Shown here in pieces: positions 33,701 to 45,272 of a stretch of 64,000 bases of DNA. The stretch is taken from NCBI GenBank assembly GCA_932521025.1, contig OW051473.1:10602001-10666000 (forward strand). Reading direction: 5' to 3'. The stretch is from Oscheius onirici (lineage: Eukaryota; Nematoda; Chromadorea; Rhabditida; Rhabditidae). The notes under the pieces were generated by a model. The model was not told where the DNA came from. It saw only the letters and a list, made by a program, of their open reading frames with translations, and did not search any database. Within the stretch, counting starts at the first letter, position 1; each line of letters starts with the position of its first letter. The translations under genes were made by a program, and so were the position numbers.

Positions 33701-36350
33701 TTCACCAAAGCGTCGCTGAAAATGAATTTTATATTCAAAAAGCCATTGTCTGCATCTCTAACCGCAGAGAAGAGTCGCTCGCAACTATATCGTATCGGCA
33801 TACGCGGCAGTAGACCCTCCGCACAGAGCTCAACACAGCGATCTCAAGGTCCCTGTTCAGGGAATTGCCTGCAATGCAGGCGGTTCCCCGCAAGTGGTTT
33901 AGAAGCCCTCGTTTCCAAATACCTACAAACGGCGAAGTTTTGGAAAACATGAATGTGCTACGAAGAACGTAGCACATTCATGTTTTCTCAATATGTATCG
34001 TTCAAAAAATCGACGAGATATCGTAGCCCTTCTGCTTCCAGTCGGGACGAAATATTCAAGTTTTTTAAGGCGGTGTTCCCTAATTTTCGGCTCTGAGTGT
34101 TGAGTCGATTAGACACAGTTATAGTCTGTACAGGAGAAAAGTTAACTTTAACTTTAAAGTTAAAGGGTTATTGTATAATTCTTTGTGTCGGGACCAACCG
34201 CACTAGTCTTTCAAATTTTAGGGGCTGTTCTCACCAATTTTCACTTTTTTTCAGTTTTTTATCACCATTTTTTCAAATAGACGCAATCAAATAGACGAAA
34301 CTAAAACGCCGAAAAAACCTCAAAAAATACAAAAACCCTGCTGGCTGCCGTCGCGAAGAAATCTAGAGTAAGCCGCCAGTTAACTGTTCTTCTGTACAGA
34401 CCATAAAGTGAGAAAAACTGCAGAAAATATAGAAACACCGCTACCTGTTTCACGCCCTTTTGTCTGAATGTTTGGTCCCGAATGTAAATTAATATGTCAC
34501 GGTATGGCGTCGACTTTTTTTAACGAACCATGGTCCCCTCAAAAACACAAAATACATACCTCCATCTCTCGGCAGAGCGAAGACTTGTTGTTGTAAAAAC
34601 AGTAGGCCTGGTACTGAATGAATCGGATGTCTTGCACCTCCGGACCAACCTGAAATTTTCCCAATTGCAAAAACTGTACAAAAGCTACTTCAAAAGACGT
34701 GATGACATCACCTTCATTTGAATAGGCCTGAACATCGAACAGCGTCTGGTTCAACCAGCTATCCGTCTCTTCTGATTGATTCTTGTTCAGAACAAAACTA
34801 AGTAATTTTTAAATAATTTAAATAATAAAAGTTACCTGTTGACTTCGTAAGCCAATGAATTTTTGATATAGCTGCTATTAACGTGGAACTCTTCCACGGG
34901 AAACAGGAAATTTGAAGATGAGACGAGAATGTTAGCTATAGCTATGAGAATACAACCGCCGCCGATCCATCTGGCGCGATTGCCCTTTCCTCCAAAGTAG
35001 CTGGTAAAAATAACCATGGGAATGTAGGCAAAGTCTCCGGCAGAGACCATGGTCCCGCTGAGACGTGATGGGATTTGGAACTGTTTTTCGATGTAGACAA
35101 TGGCTCTAAATTATGACTTTTGTTGCGAAATGAACACAAAATCACACTGTCCTTATCAGGCGATTGTTTTCGTTCAAGACTTACGTTGTCATGTAAAAGC
35201 CACCGATCGATTCCAAAAAGTACACTGTACCGAAGACGATGAAGAAGAGCTTGATCTAAAACACGATATACTTAAACAGTTTAAAGCGTACTTGTGGCGG
35301 GTAATCAAAAAACTCCGGGATCATTTTTTCACAAGAGCAGCACTGGATCGGCAGCTAACCAATCAAAAGACTGAAGCTTGCAAAATTCGCAGACGGGCAT
35401 TCAATAAAACAATTTAATAGCTGGGAGAGACTTAACATTTTAAGCGATTCTGAGACTGTCTGTGGAGAAGCAAATGAACTGTATAGTCGTATCATTTTCG
35501 TTCAAGACTTACGCCCTTAAGATTTCAAGAATTTCAACACTTTGGGGTTGTTCTGTTCTAACCACTTCGTCCAAGTCTTTTACTGTAAGTATGCTCACTT
35601 TTTTCAACCTTTTGCTAATTCGTTTTGGTACAACTTTTACCGTTCTCCTCATAAGAGACTTTCGAACTTGTTGGTGTGCACACTCACACGCACACCAAAA
35701 CTTTTCTCGTTTGTAGATGGTTTGGAAACGAGGGTTTCCAAACCATTTACAACTGTTCAGGGAAGAGTCTGCATTGCAGGCAAGTTCCCGAGCAGAAACC
35801 GATTGAGATTGAAATGTTCAGCTGTGAGCGCCGGGGTCTATTGTCTCATACGACGAAACGATATAGTCGCGAACGAGACTTCTCTGAGGGTAGAGATGCA
35901 GACAAAGGCTTTTTAAATAAAAAACGACTATGATTCCTTCAACCGACTGTGGAGTTAGTTAAGGTGCTCAAACAGCGTTCAATATGTAATCAACAGTAGT
36001 TTTATTGTAGAATTTAAAGCACGCTACTTGCTTCGTAGTGACAACGTCAGCATCTTTTCACCAAAAAATGGTATGTGGCATAGAAAATAGAAGAAAAATA
36101 ATTCTTTTAACCGTTTGGCTGAAGTTTCATAGGTAAAATAGATTTTCACACGTCCTTACTACATTTTTTATTAAGCGCCTCTATAGTGTTTTTGAGAGAA
36201 GCCTAGTGGGAACTAGCAAGTCGCGAAAAAAACAGGTAGTAAGAACAGTTTCGAGGTTTTCTATAAATCTCTCCAAAAAACATTTGAACTGTAAGATTAT
36301 GCTACAGGCCCATAGAGACTCCCAATACTCACCCTGGTGTCCATGTTCAT
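30737..36350 (-). CDS. Organic anion transporter (OATP/SLCO family)
   Basis: Plasma-membrane, 12-TM, sodium-independent transporter of amphipathic organic anions (family role). The first exon encodes MNMDTR and joins in phase to IKLFFIVFGTVYFLES. Diagnostic parts include KQFQIPS.LSGTMVSAGDFAYIPMV, then FVSYF-type TSYFGGKGNRARWIGGGC. The OATP signature SLGLPLMDDNVKKSNLPVY follows, then two membrane blocks around a cytoplasmic KKRLNLRDKH loop. The extracellular Kazal module (CRPDCLCEDMPLYPVCNSRG) sits near 31400-31510, and the last TMs include MFFAVQAIGAMVGGCAVVPG. The C-terminus is acidic and ends near 30737. About 14 exons; all joins I checked are in phase and I saw no stop. Two long introns carry inverted copies of one repeat (33739, 35717). 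Confidence 0.9.
33739..33930 (-). repeat. Interspersed repeat, copy A (OATP intron)
   Basis: About 190 bp, roughly 70% identical by eye to the reverse complement of 35717-35925. Shared blocks include TGTCTGCATCTCT, ACTATATCGT, TGCCTGCAATGCAG and CCCTCGTTTCCAAA. Reading the minus strand of this copy and the plus strand of the other gives related peptides (LRLEMQTMAF and LRVEMQTKAF), so the family may carry a decayed ORF. Family unknown. Confidence 0.75.
33943..33987. repeat. Perfect 20-bp hairpin
   Basis: Arms GAAAACATGAATGTGCTACG and CGTAGCACATTCATGTTTTC with a 5-base loop, just beyond repeat copy A and within the same OATP intron. Possibly the terminal hairpin of that element. Confidence 0.85.
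35717..35925 (+). repeat. Interspersed repeat, copy B (OATP intron 1)
   Basis: Inverted partner of the copy at 33739-33930, about 1.8 kb away, with several exons of the transporter between them. It carries an internal short palindrome (GGTTTGGAAAC / GTTTCCAAACC) at its start. Confidence 0.75.
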
Positions 36351-36708
36351 GGTTGACGTCTGGATGTGGCGGACGCCTTGTGAGCGCCGTAGGAGAGTGT
36401 GATACCAGGAGAGCTGTTTGGCGCTGTGGTCTTATCTAACTTCAGATAGCACGGCAGTCGTCCGTAACGAAGAGGTCGTCTTATAAAGAACCCCGAGAGA
36501 TTATCGTCACCTACAGTCTGTCCCTCGATGTTTTCGGTCAGCACTATCTCATCTCTGTGCATTGTGTGCTCACGATGTCTTTCGCAAAAGAGAGGCCTCG
36601 TCAGAAGTCACACTAACCATTTTCTCTCTTATCTCAGAATCACACAATTTGTAGACAATAAGCTGTTTACGCCGGAAATGGCTTTAAAGTTGAACTTTAT
36701 TCAGAGCG
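36351..36708. other. Gap between NCKX 3' end and OATP 5' end
   Basis: Both genes are on the minus strand, so this holds the OATP promoter and the NCKX 3' UTR. No further gene is seen. Confidence 0.6.
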
Positions 36709-39700
36709 CTAACACATACCAGCAATTTTCAACGGGCACGAAATGGCTCCCGTTTCTAGGAAGATACTAAATACACAGAACAAAACGTAGGAAACTATCA
36801 TTGCCAGGCCGAAAAACTTGTCCATTTTCCAGTGAGAGGCGGCAATGCAGACGACGAGGAGAATAAGCATGAGGAAGAGCAGACCCACACTGCAGATGAG
36901 ACCGTTTGACACGACCGATACTGCAGGACAGAATGAGTAAGTATTAATATTTTCTTACCGGTTGGAAGAGGACCTGAAGAGGTCTTGAAAAGAGCACCGA
37001 GGAACCACATTAGCCAAGGAATTGGTAGACTGAAAATTGGCGAGGCTTTACTGGGCAATTCTTTAAACCTTCTCTATCCTGCTTTATGGACTCGTTTAAG
37101 CTTGTGTTTTAATTAAATAGATGTTTTTTCGCAGAAAGATTTGCTACTCAGCTAAAACAAGCAGCTGATATTCTGACTTATATAGCTCGGTTATTTTTTG
37201 GGTCACGGAGCGAAACGTTTATCATCAGAATTCTGTTTGCGGCTAATTGACCGAGTATCTAACCTGTTAAGTAAAGTTCTGCACCGTGTTTAACAGACCT
37301 TAACTAATGTGTCTTTAGTAAAAACTGTGACCTGTGATCACAAGCTCGCACTAGTACACAGATCACAATTTGTTATCAGTTGCCTTAAACTTTAATGCGC
37401 AAAAAGTCTGGGCCTCTATTGTCTCACACCAGGCAAAAACTTTTTTCCTCTCACCCAACACAGATGTCAAAAAGATTGCTGCCAATAGAACTCGATACGG
37501 CCATGTCTCCGAGTCCCTTCCTCGCAACTATGACACTTGTTATCAGGTCTGGGATGCTTGTTCCCGCCGCTAAGATCGTCAATCCCATAATCTGAAAAAA
37601 TAAACTGTTCGTTGTACCTCGGGATGGATACCTCGGTGGGAATGGCAAAAGTGGTACCAATGGTGTTGGCCCACCAGACCATAAGGTACGAATACATGGC
37701 GATCCAGAGGATAGAACCGACGAAGGTCATAAAGTACCATTTTCGGAGCCACTGAAGAATTTGAGAATCAGGATAATACGATAATTAGAAATATCGCTCC
37801 AACTTGACATTAAAGGACAACACCATCAATAAAAGAGGAAGATGTAGGGTGCGTTTCGTAACTGTCTCTCGTCACGAAATGTTCCCAAAGTTCAAAACAG
37901 TATGAGACGGTTGAAAATAGAAAACATGCAGTTTGGAAGTATGTCGTTAAAGTTAGTCTAGCGTGGTACCCCGTTTGAATATGGCGGACAAAATCAGAAT
38001 CTCCTATGATGCGAATTTTCCCTGTCGTTCCAGTAATGCACAGAGCTATAGTCCATTTCCAACGAATAGCGGCACTTAGGCAATTCTTTAAAGATATAAC
38101 TTCGAAGGTCCCGCAGTGAAAAAAAGCGGAAATCAATGCAATCTTGTCGGTTTCATTGCGGGAACTTCGAAGTTATACCTTTAAAGAGTTGCCTAAGTGC
38201 CGCTATTCGTTGGAAATGGACTATAATGCACGAGGTAGGCTCGCTTTAAGGGACGTGGGAAGGAATTGTCCCTTTAGGTATCACGGTAAGGTCTTATGTC
38301 TTTAAAACAGGAATCTGGTACGCATCTAAAAGCGAATGTTAACTGAATTTTAAGCCATGACATTGTTGAATCTTTAAAAAATGATCGGGACAGTCAAAAA
38401 CAATGCCTTAACTTACAGATTTCCTGACATCCGGCAGCGTGTAAGCTAGCGGGAATGTTATTGGAGCCAGAAGAATATAAATTAATCGCTTAGTGTTAGT
38501 CTCTGGCCAGGACAAATCCAGCGGCTGTTCTTCATTTGAGGAAGTTGAGAGCTTAAGTAGAAGTTAAAGATATGTCTTAATGGTACTTACAGTATCAATG
38601 GCCAATGGTGGAATAGTTATCTGTACCGTCGATGATCCGTTAGTCTTGCCATTTTCCTTAAGATCATGTGTTGAACCTTCCGCATCGAGGGTGGTTTCCG
38701 CCATCACTTACCTGAGTCGCAGATCCATTAGAATGAGCACTGCCATTGGCCCGAACTTCTACAGGGGCAATTTTGTCTACTCCGGCGCTTATTGTAGGAA
38801 CAATGTGTTCTAAAGTCTTGGTGTAAAGAGCTTTCCAGAACATTTACTGGTGTTAAGATGTCCATTGTCGTCTGCCGGCCTGACATTGACTGTTCTTCGA
38901 TGGGGACTATGCTCTATATCTAGTGGTCTAGATTTTAACTTGGGGTCAACTGGATACCTGATTCATCATCGCTTCCAATGGCCATGTGAGCAAGTCCTGC
39001 TCGAAGCTGAGCTCCGGCACCATGGATAATCGGGACGGATCGTCTCGCGCCGCTGTGGTTCCCCTCAGCCCACTTTGCTTCAGTTCTAGGGCTAACTTCC
39101 TAAAACGCCTGATCCGAAAACTTACAGCTGCGCAACCTGTGGCTGAATCGAAGTAGCGTGGCCTAGGAGATTCTTCACCCATGTCTCTAGCTGTGTGTTG
39201 TATTTCATGAATATTCCGTAGAGTAAATATATGAGGAGCATCGTGAGAGCCTCGTTCCAACTGATCTTCTCGTCGGCGAAGAACAGCACGAGAAAGAGGA
39301 GTGCGAAAATGTAGAAGAACATGTCCCTGAGAAGCTTTTAGTTTTTTAAGAATATAAGTGTCTGGAGCAGTCCTTTAACAAATTGACACTGGGAAGACAG
39401 TTAGACAGTGGCGTCGTTGTGGCAGCTACAGACTAGCCAGTTAGACAACCGCGTTGTTGTGGCCGTCACAAACAAGACAGTGTTTTTTAACGTATGCCTG
39501 TTGCATACTCAGTTCAGCAGATTTTAAAGCTTTCAATTGGAAGAACCAATATGTGTGGTGTAAAATATTAACCTGAAGAGTGGCCACCACGTCAAATGAA
39601 GGACTTCCCGTGAAAACAAGGTGCAGAACGCCAACACGCATAAAATATTGAAGGTGGCACTGCCTGAGACGGAAGTTATGATCGAGATTTTGAAAGATAA

Positions 39701-40562
39701 GATTACCAACAATCGTCCCGATACCGACATTATTCTGTGCCACAAAGACTCCAAAGACGGAAGTAAAGAATTCTGGAGCCGAGCCACCCGCAGCCATAAA
39801 TGTAGCACCCGCTACATCCTCGGAAATTGACATCTGAGCAAGTTTTTGAAGATTTTTCATTTTCACTTACCACATCGGTTAATACCGATAAACTTGGGAC
39901 GAAAAACTCGTCGCAGACTACTGCTAAAGCAACAAACATGTATACTAGACCAGCGAGATGAAGGAGAACTGCTCCTTTCCTCCGTTGGTCCAATGTGAAT
40001 AGGTCTTCGGGGAAGAGGTCAACAGAGGCATTGGAATCTAGAAAGGGGTTTTAAAAGAGCCTCAGAGTTGTCTGATCCCGTATGAGATAAAAGATAATAT
40101 GTTACATCTACGGAAAATCAGGCACGAATCAGGTTAGTTAGAGGCTTCATTTTTGTTTAAAAAAACTTTTGGATCTAAGCAACATACTGACAATGTCCCT
40201 TAGCTCTCTAGTTAACCAAGGAGCTTTCTCCCAAAAAGTCTCCAAGGATACCGAAAAGCATCAAAATTTTCTAATTTATGCAAACTCAGTACAATTTAGG
40301 ACAAGGTTTTAACAAAGACTTACCTGTAGTTTTGGTCTGTTCCTCGCACTCATCATAGTATTCGGAAGAACGTTTCGTCCTGACAAGAGGGAGGGGACCT
40401 AACAAAGTGTTAGAACAATCAGACTGTCGACTTACTAGTCTCTAAAGCCGAAGCAATAAGGAAGAGACCAATTCCAGAAAGAAAGAGGACAATGGAAAAC
40501 GGGAGGAGCAAGTCTCGAAGCAACTTACGCCGCTGAGCGGCAATCTTTGGCATCCACTTCAT
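36709..40562 (-). CDS. K+-dependent Na+/Ca2+ exchanger (NCKX/SLC24-type)
   Basis: Membrane antiporter extruding Ca2+ (and K+) in exchange for Na+. Starts [20 protein letters not shown] with a signal-anchor helix. The alpha-1 repeat reads [20 protein letters not shown] and, across a short intron, [13 protein letters not shown] membrane block ([26 protein letters not shown]) follows, then a long polar cytoplasmic loop spread over 38-39 kb. The alpha-2 repeat reads [19 protein letters not shown] and [20 protein letters not shown], then [11 protein letters not shown] and the last TMs ([20 protein letters not shown]). The stop is at 36709. Acidic and Asp residues of both alpha repeats are conserved. 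Introns carry a palindromic insertion (38047-38225) and a GCCACA-family repeat (39391-39480). The cytoplasmic-loop exon boundaries are the least certain. Confidence 0.88.
38047..38225. repeat. MITE-like long palindrome in NCKX intron
   Basis: Two arms of about 75 bp (38047-38121 and 38151-38225) are near-perfect reverse complements. Each contains CCATTTCCAACGAATAGCGG / its complement and AACTTCGAAG. The loop is about 30 bp. The sequence TAATGCAC occurs on both outer flanks, as a possible 8-bp target-site duplication. This is typical of a foldback miniature transposon; no transposase is encoded. Confidence 0.8.
39391..39480 (-). repeat. GCCACA-family repeat, two units
   Basis: Two tandem units in an NCKX intron; the minus strand reads GCCACAACGACGCCACTGTC then TAACTGTC. 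Same sense as the host gene. Confidence 0.8.
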
Positions 40563-41543
40563 CGCCACATCGTAAGTTTTCTGAATCAGTTAGCAGGGTG
40601 GTAAAAAAGAGGAGTAGGCTTGATTCTTGCGCTGTGGTTCTCAATAATCCACTTCTGCAAAATGCGCTTCTAATTAGTGCCTCACAAGATTTTTCTAGGA
40701 AAGGCGTAGGGTTAAATCACCCGACGTTTTTAAGCAGAGGAGCAGGCTGATAACTTTAGCAATGTTGCATGCTAGACATGTTGATAAATTTGGTTCAGCA
40801 ATATGAAAAAAATGTCTGTGTTTTCTTAAAATTGGTTTGTAAGGCCTCAACAACGCGGCTGTCTAGTCTGTGGCTCTGGTTCTTGTGACCACAACGACGC
40901 GACTGGCTAACAGTCTAGACTGTCTCCATGAAATCAAATGTTAAACTGAGGCAAAAATGGTTTATAAACGGAGCCCAAGGTATGGAGGAAAAGATGAGAC
41001 CAAGGAAATGAGCAGATATTGCAGGTTCCGGTCGCCGATGGCATGATAACATCCGGACCTCATGCCAACTGTGGCAGATTATTCATGAGTGGCGGGGACA
41101 CGGCATCTTCACAACTCAACTTTTTCGGGAAAGTGAAAACGTGTCACTTCGTAGGAGGAAGACGAGAAGGCGTTCTCATATAAACAGCAGCTTATTCACA
41201 ACTTTTTGGGCAGACGAATCTTGATGAGGATGAATTGTAGCACGACGACTGTTCCATTTTTTTTGTTTAAATTCGGAGGACATTTTTGTTAAAAACATTT
41301 TGGAGCCGAGTTTTTTGTAAACTTTTAGTACAAAATTAATCATACATATGTAGATAAAATGAGTCAAGTGTCGCGTGTTAGCCAGAGCTACGTGAATCCT
41401 ACCACTCAGGAAGCGGATATCCTCTCCGAGTGTGGGATGTCGGCGGCTCTAAGAAAAGATATTTCCGGATCCATTTCAAATTCATTGAATGCATGAAATA
41501 AAAAAGTTTATTTTTTGTTCGGAAGAGAGATCTGAGGAAATAT
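40563..41543. other. Intergenic, NCKX 5' side
   Basis: Between the NCKX start and the TMEM186 stop, both minus strand. Contains one GCCACA-family repeat (40846-40920) and no supported gene. Confidence 0.55.
40846..40920 (+). repeat. GCCACA-family repeat
   Basis: Two units on the plus strand (CAACAACGCGGCTGTCTAGTC and CACAACGACGCGACTGGCTA), about 300 bp upstream of the NCKX start codon. Confidence 0.75.
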
Positions 41544-42766
41544 CTAATCAATTTTTGTTTTAATATCGAAGAGATCAGTCTTTCCGAAAAGAATTTCGGC
41601 TCTCTCTTGATCCAAAATTTCACACCCGTCGGTTGGAAGAAACAAGCAGTCACTTCTGAAAAACGAGTTGAACAAAATAAAAAAAATATATACCCTCCGG
41701 AGTACCAGCTAAGTCTAATGAGTTTGTCTTTGTGATTGAAGCCTGTCTCTGATATTGGGAGAAGATCGTCTATGGGGAAGAACCTGGAAAGAAAGTAATT
41801 AATGTTTTGGCTTTAGAAGCATTGCTCCCTGGAACATTGAAAGCTTACAAACGAGACAGTTAAACAGCTTCGTCGTTGTGGTCAAACTTTGCACAGCTAC
41901 AGACAAGACAGTTAGACAGCCGCATCGTTGTTTGGACAGCCATAGGCTGAGACAGTTAGGCAGCCGCGGCAGCTCAAATGAAGAACAGCCGCTGGATTGA
42001 CCGCATTTTTGACATCCACAGCTTTTCACTGACCGAACAAAGAGGCCTTATGCAGTTGCCTTGCCCACAAAAGTTAAAATAAACAATTGCACCCACTTAT
42101 TCTTCCGACGTCCCCAGAACGTAAGATACCCTATTCGAATCCACTCATTATCTTCACTCATAGCTATCACTCCAACTAGCCGATTGATGTATCTGAATTG
42201 TGATTGAAAAAAAGGAAATAAATTAAATTTACCTGCTAAACATTGCCAAAACTATAGGAGCTGCTATGGCAAGGGCTGCTGTAGAGTAGAACCAAGTTGG
42301 AGTGATTGTTTCCAGGGAGAGTTGATATGAAGAGTACGGGAGATACAAAACACTGGCTATGGTTTGTAGAAACTTTGCTCTGGCAAGCAGTTGGCAGGCT
42401 CGAATGCCTGGATATCGATAGACTCCTACCCTGAAAACTTTAAGTGAACTATAGATGAAAAAAACCATTACCAATCAGTTATCTCCTGAGGAGACTGTTG
42501 AGCGTCTGTTGCGAGCCTTCTGACTCCTCCACAGCCCATTCTGCTCAGAATCTGAACAATCTCATAAAGAGAAATAAAGAGAATGAATCAACCTCTTGCT
42601 TCTCGAAAGGATTTGCCGCTCTGACTCGTGGCCTTGGTTTCCAATTGTTGTTTATCGAAGAATTTGAGCACATTCTAGAAGTCCGGACGATTTGTGAGGC
42701 TCCAGGCCTTGAAAATTTATCCGCCAGAGCTTTGCCGAGCATGGCTCCGGCAGGGAGCAGTACCAT
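41544..42766 (-). CDS. tmem186: TMEM186-like mitochondrial inner membrane protein
   Basis: TMEM186 is a component of the MCIA complex that assists complex I assembly (family knowledge). Five or six exons give a basic, Ser/Arg-rich N-terminus suited to mitochondrial targeting. The family body follows: WVGVYRYPGIRACQLLARAK, one hydrophobic hairpin (FLQTIASVLYLPY ... STAALAIAAPIVLAM), then INRLVGVIAMSEDNEWIRIG and the hallmark YLTFWGRRNKFFPIDDLLPI. The C-terminus is CEILDQERAEILFGKTDLF, like the end of vertebrate TMEM186. The last joins are supported by phase. One intron holds GCCACA-family repeats (41846-41970). The start is the first ATG of the first exon (MVLLPAGAMLG); the second ATG nine codons on is an alternative. 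Confidence 0.78.
41846..41970 (-). repeat. GCCACA-family repeat, three units
   Basis: In a TMEM186 intron; minus strand reads the repeat in the same sense as the gene. The third unit is degenerate. Confidence 0.8.
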
Positions 42767-43631
42767 GGTGGTATGTGGAAGCCAGAAGCTGAAAAATTGG
42801 GATTTGCATGATAAAAAAAGTTAAAAACTGCCGGAAACAATATAAAAGTTAGCATTAAACAAAGGAAAAGCTACAGTAGTGGCCGTAATAAACGCTGTTT
42901 TGCGTACTTACCAGTTATAAGAGAAAACCCTGGGAATGAAGCTTTCAGAGCAAGTAAGTCTTAAATTTTAAGCTTTATCGTTTAATAATAACCATTTTCT
43001 GTTCATTAAAGATGAAAACGGCTGAAAACGTTCTTCTTTAAGCTTTCAACTGGGGGTTGCAATAAATTGTACCAATCCGTTTACACAAAAATGTCTCCAT
43101 CCCTCGGTCAAGGTCATTTGTTGTTGTAAGGTGATTGTACGCGTCAATTTGACCATCTTCTTTGTTTTTGTTGTTCATGACATCTTTAACCGTCATTTTT
43201 CAGACATTCAATTGGAAAAAATAGAAGTTCAAAGCGGGTATCTTCCCTTCACTATTGCACAAGTTACATCAGCTCCCTTTTGTTAACCCTGTACACATTT
43301 TTTAAGTTTTACACATTTTGTATACTTTCAACTACCTTTAAGTCTCAACTAGTCCTTTTTCTTCGATCCTCACGAGTTCTTCCAGTTTGCGCTTCCAGAC
43401 TTGTGGTCGATAGCCGGCAAGCCTATAGGGGCCGGATTCTATCGATTCAAGCTTCCCAGCTTCGCTGCCATTTTATGCCGCTTTTACCTTTAAAACCTCC
43501 GGCTACGCTTTCGTATTAGTGAACTTTTGCCATTTTAAGCTGTAACTGATCACCCTAGCTCTTGTTGTACTGTTTTCATCCTCAAATCATCAGATTCAGA
43601 CCAACTGGCTCGCGCAACGTATCAGTTTGAA
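42767..43631. other. Divergent promoter region (TMEM186 / alpha-SNAP)
   Basis: About 860 bp between divergent start codons. No other gene is recognised; a short plus-strand ORF at 43280-43519 is unsupported. Confidence 0.6.
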
Positions 43632-45008
43632 ATGGGCGACCACGAGGCCAAAGCCCGCCAGAAGCTTGCTGAAGCTGACAAGAAGGCCAAAGGAGGCAGT
43701 GGCTTCCTCGGAAAAATCTTCGGGTCAAGTTCACCTGATGACGCCTCAAATTTGTACATTCAGGTAAGTAGATTGCAATCTTACTATTTTTCCTATTTCC
43801 CAGGCCGGAAATCTTTTCAAAATGGCTCAAAAGTGGAAGGAAGCAGGAGACGCCTTTTTTAAGGCTGCTGAAATCAATGATGTTTTCGAAGATTCCCAGC
43901 ACGATATGGCTACTCATTTTTGTGAAGCTGCAAACTGTTACAGGAAGGTCGATGCTCAGGTAGACAATGCTCAACTTTTTCGGATATGACCACAACGACG
44001 TGGCTGTCTAACTGTCTAGTTTGTGGCTACCTTGTTTGTAGCCATAACGACGCCGCTGTTTATCTGTTTTGTCTGTGGCAGCCACAACGACGCTGCTCTC
44101 TAACTGTTATGTCTGTTGCCACATTGTTTTGTCGTTATCTGTTTACCGATTCTCTAGACTATGAATTTCTATAAATGGGTAATTAGTAACCTAGCACAGG
44201 GGATTATCCCGCCTGTATTTTCTCACTGATTAGTTTCCTTAGTGGAGTGAGCGGAAAACAGACTCTATACTAAAAAGATGATTTACAGAGGGCTGTGGAC
44301 TGTCTCGAAAGAACCTGTGACATCTATGCGGACATGGGTCGTTTCACAATGGCTGCCAAGAATCACACTACCATCGCTGAACTGTATATCACACCCAGTT
44401 TTTGTTACAAAAACTGACTTTTAGGTATGAAAAGGATCTTCCGGATCTGGACAAGTCTGTCCAGCACTACCAGAAAGCTGCCGACTTCTATAAGGGAGAG
44501 GAATCATATAGTAGTGCTAACAAGTGTCTCGTCCAGGTTGCCAAGGTAAATTTTCATATTTTCAGCTCATTGTAAAGCTTTAGTACTCGGCCCAGCTGGA
44601 AGAGTACGAAAAGGCCGTCAAGACATTTGAGGAAATTGCCTTGCGTGAAGCTGAACATCCTACTCTCAGATACAACGCGAAGAACCACTTTTTCATGGCC
44701 TTGCTCTGTAGCCTTTGCGTCGACACGGTACGGACAGTCCTTTAAAGTTAACGCCTAGTTTTTAGCTCAGCACGGAGCAGGCTATTGATTACTACCAAGA
44801 GGTTTCCCCGTCCTTTGGCGACTCTCGCGAGGTCAAATTCGTAAAGGAACTGATCCAGTGCATCGAAGACGGAAAGGAGGAAGAATTCACGGAGGCAACG
44901 CGCTCTTTCGATAAAATCAGTCGCCTGGATGATTGGCATACAAAGATTCTGTTAAAGATGAAGAAGCGCATTGCTAAGGCTGAAGAAGAAGACGATGATC
45001 TCCGTTAA
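43632..45008 (+). CDS. snap-1: Alpha-SNAP, NSF attachment protein
   Basis: Cytosolic TPR-fold adaptor that recruits the ATPase NSF to SNARE complexes for their disassembly after membrane fusion. Starts [20 protein letters not shown]; the body includes [60 protein letters not shown] and [20 protein letters not shown]. It ends [20 protein letters not shown] followed by DDDLR and TAA. The product is about 295 aa, the normal family length, with six exons. The first two introns flank [10 protein letters not shown]. The second (43960-44288) is enlarged by GCCACA-family repeats; the others are about 40 nt. The conserved C-terminal Leu/acidic tail needed to stimulate NSF is present. Intact. Confidence 0.95.
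43984..44121 (+). repeat. GCCACA-family repeat, three units
   Basis: Three tandem units of roughly 45 bp in alpha-SNAP intron 2, sense with the gene; the clearest is GCCACAACGACGCTGCTCTC followed by TAACTGTTATGTCTG. Confidence 0.85.
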
Positions 45009-45272
45009 ACTGTAACTCTGATCTGACGAGTGGTTGTGATTTTTAAGGCATCTCTCGGCTGTGTATCGTAGAGACGACATTTTCTATACACTTTCTATAT
45101 ATTTTCATTCCAATGTAATGTGTGCAATAAATATACAACCGAGCTTTCTCTATCGATTGTGTTGTGATGTGGCAGCCATTTTCATACATATTCGAGCGTA
45201 AGCCGGTCAACAGCTGCAGAAAACGGTGTTTTCGTTTCACTTTATGAGTTTTTACAGAAATTTTTAGCTAGA

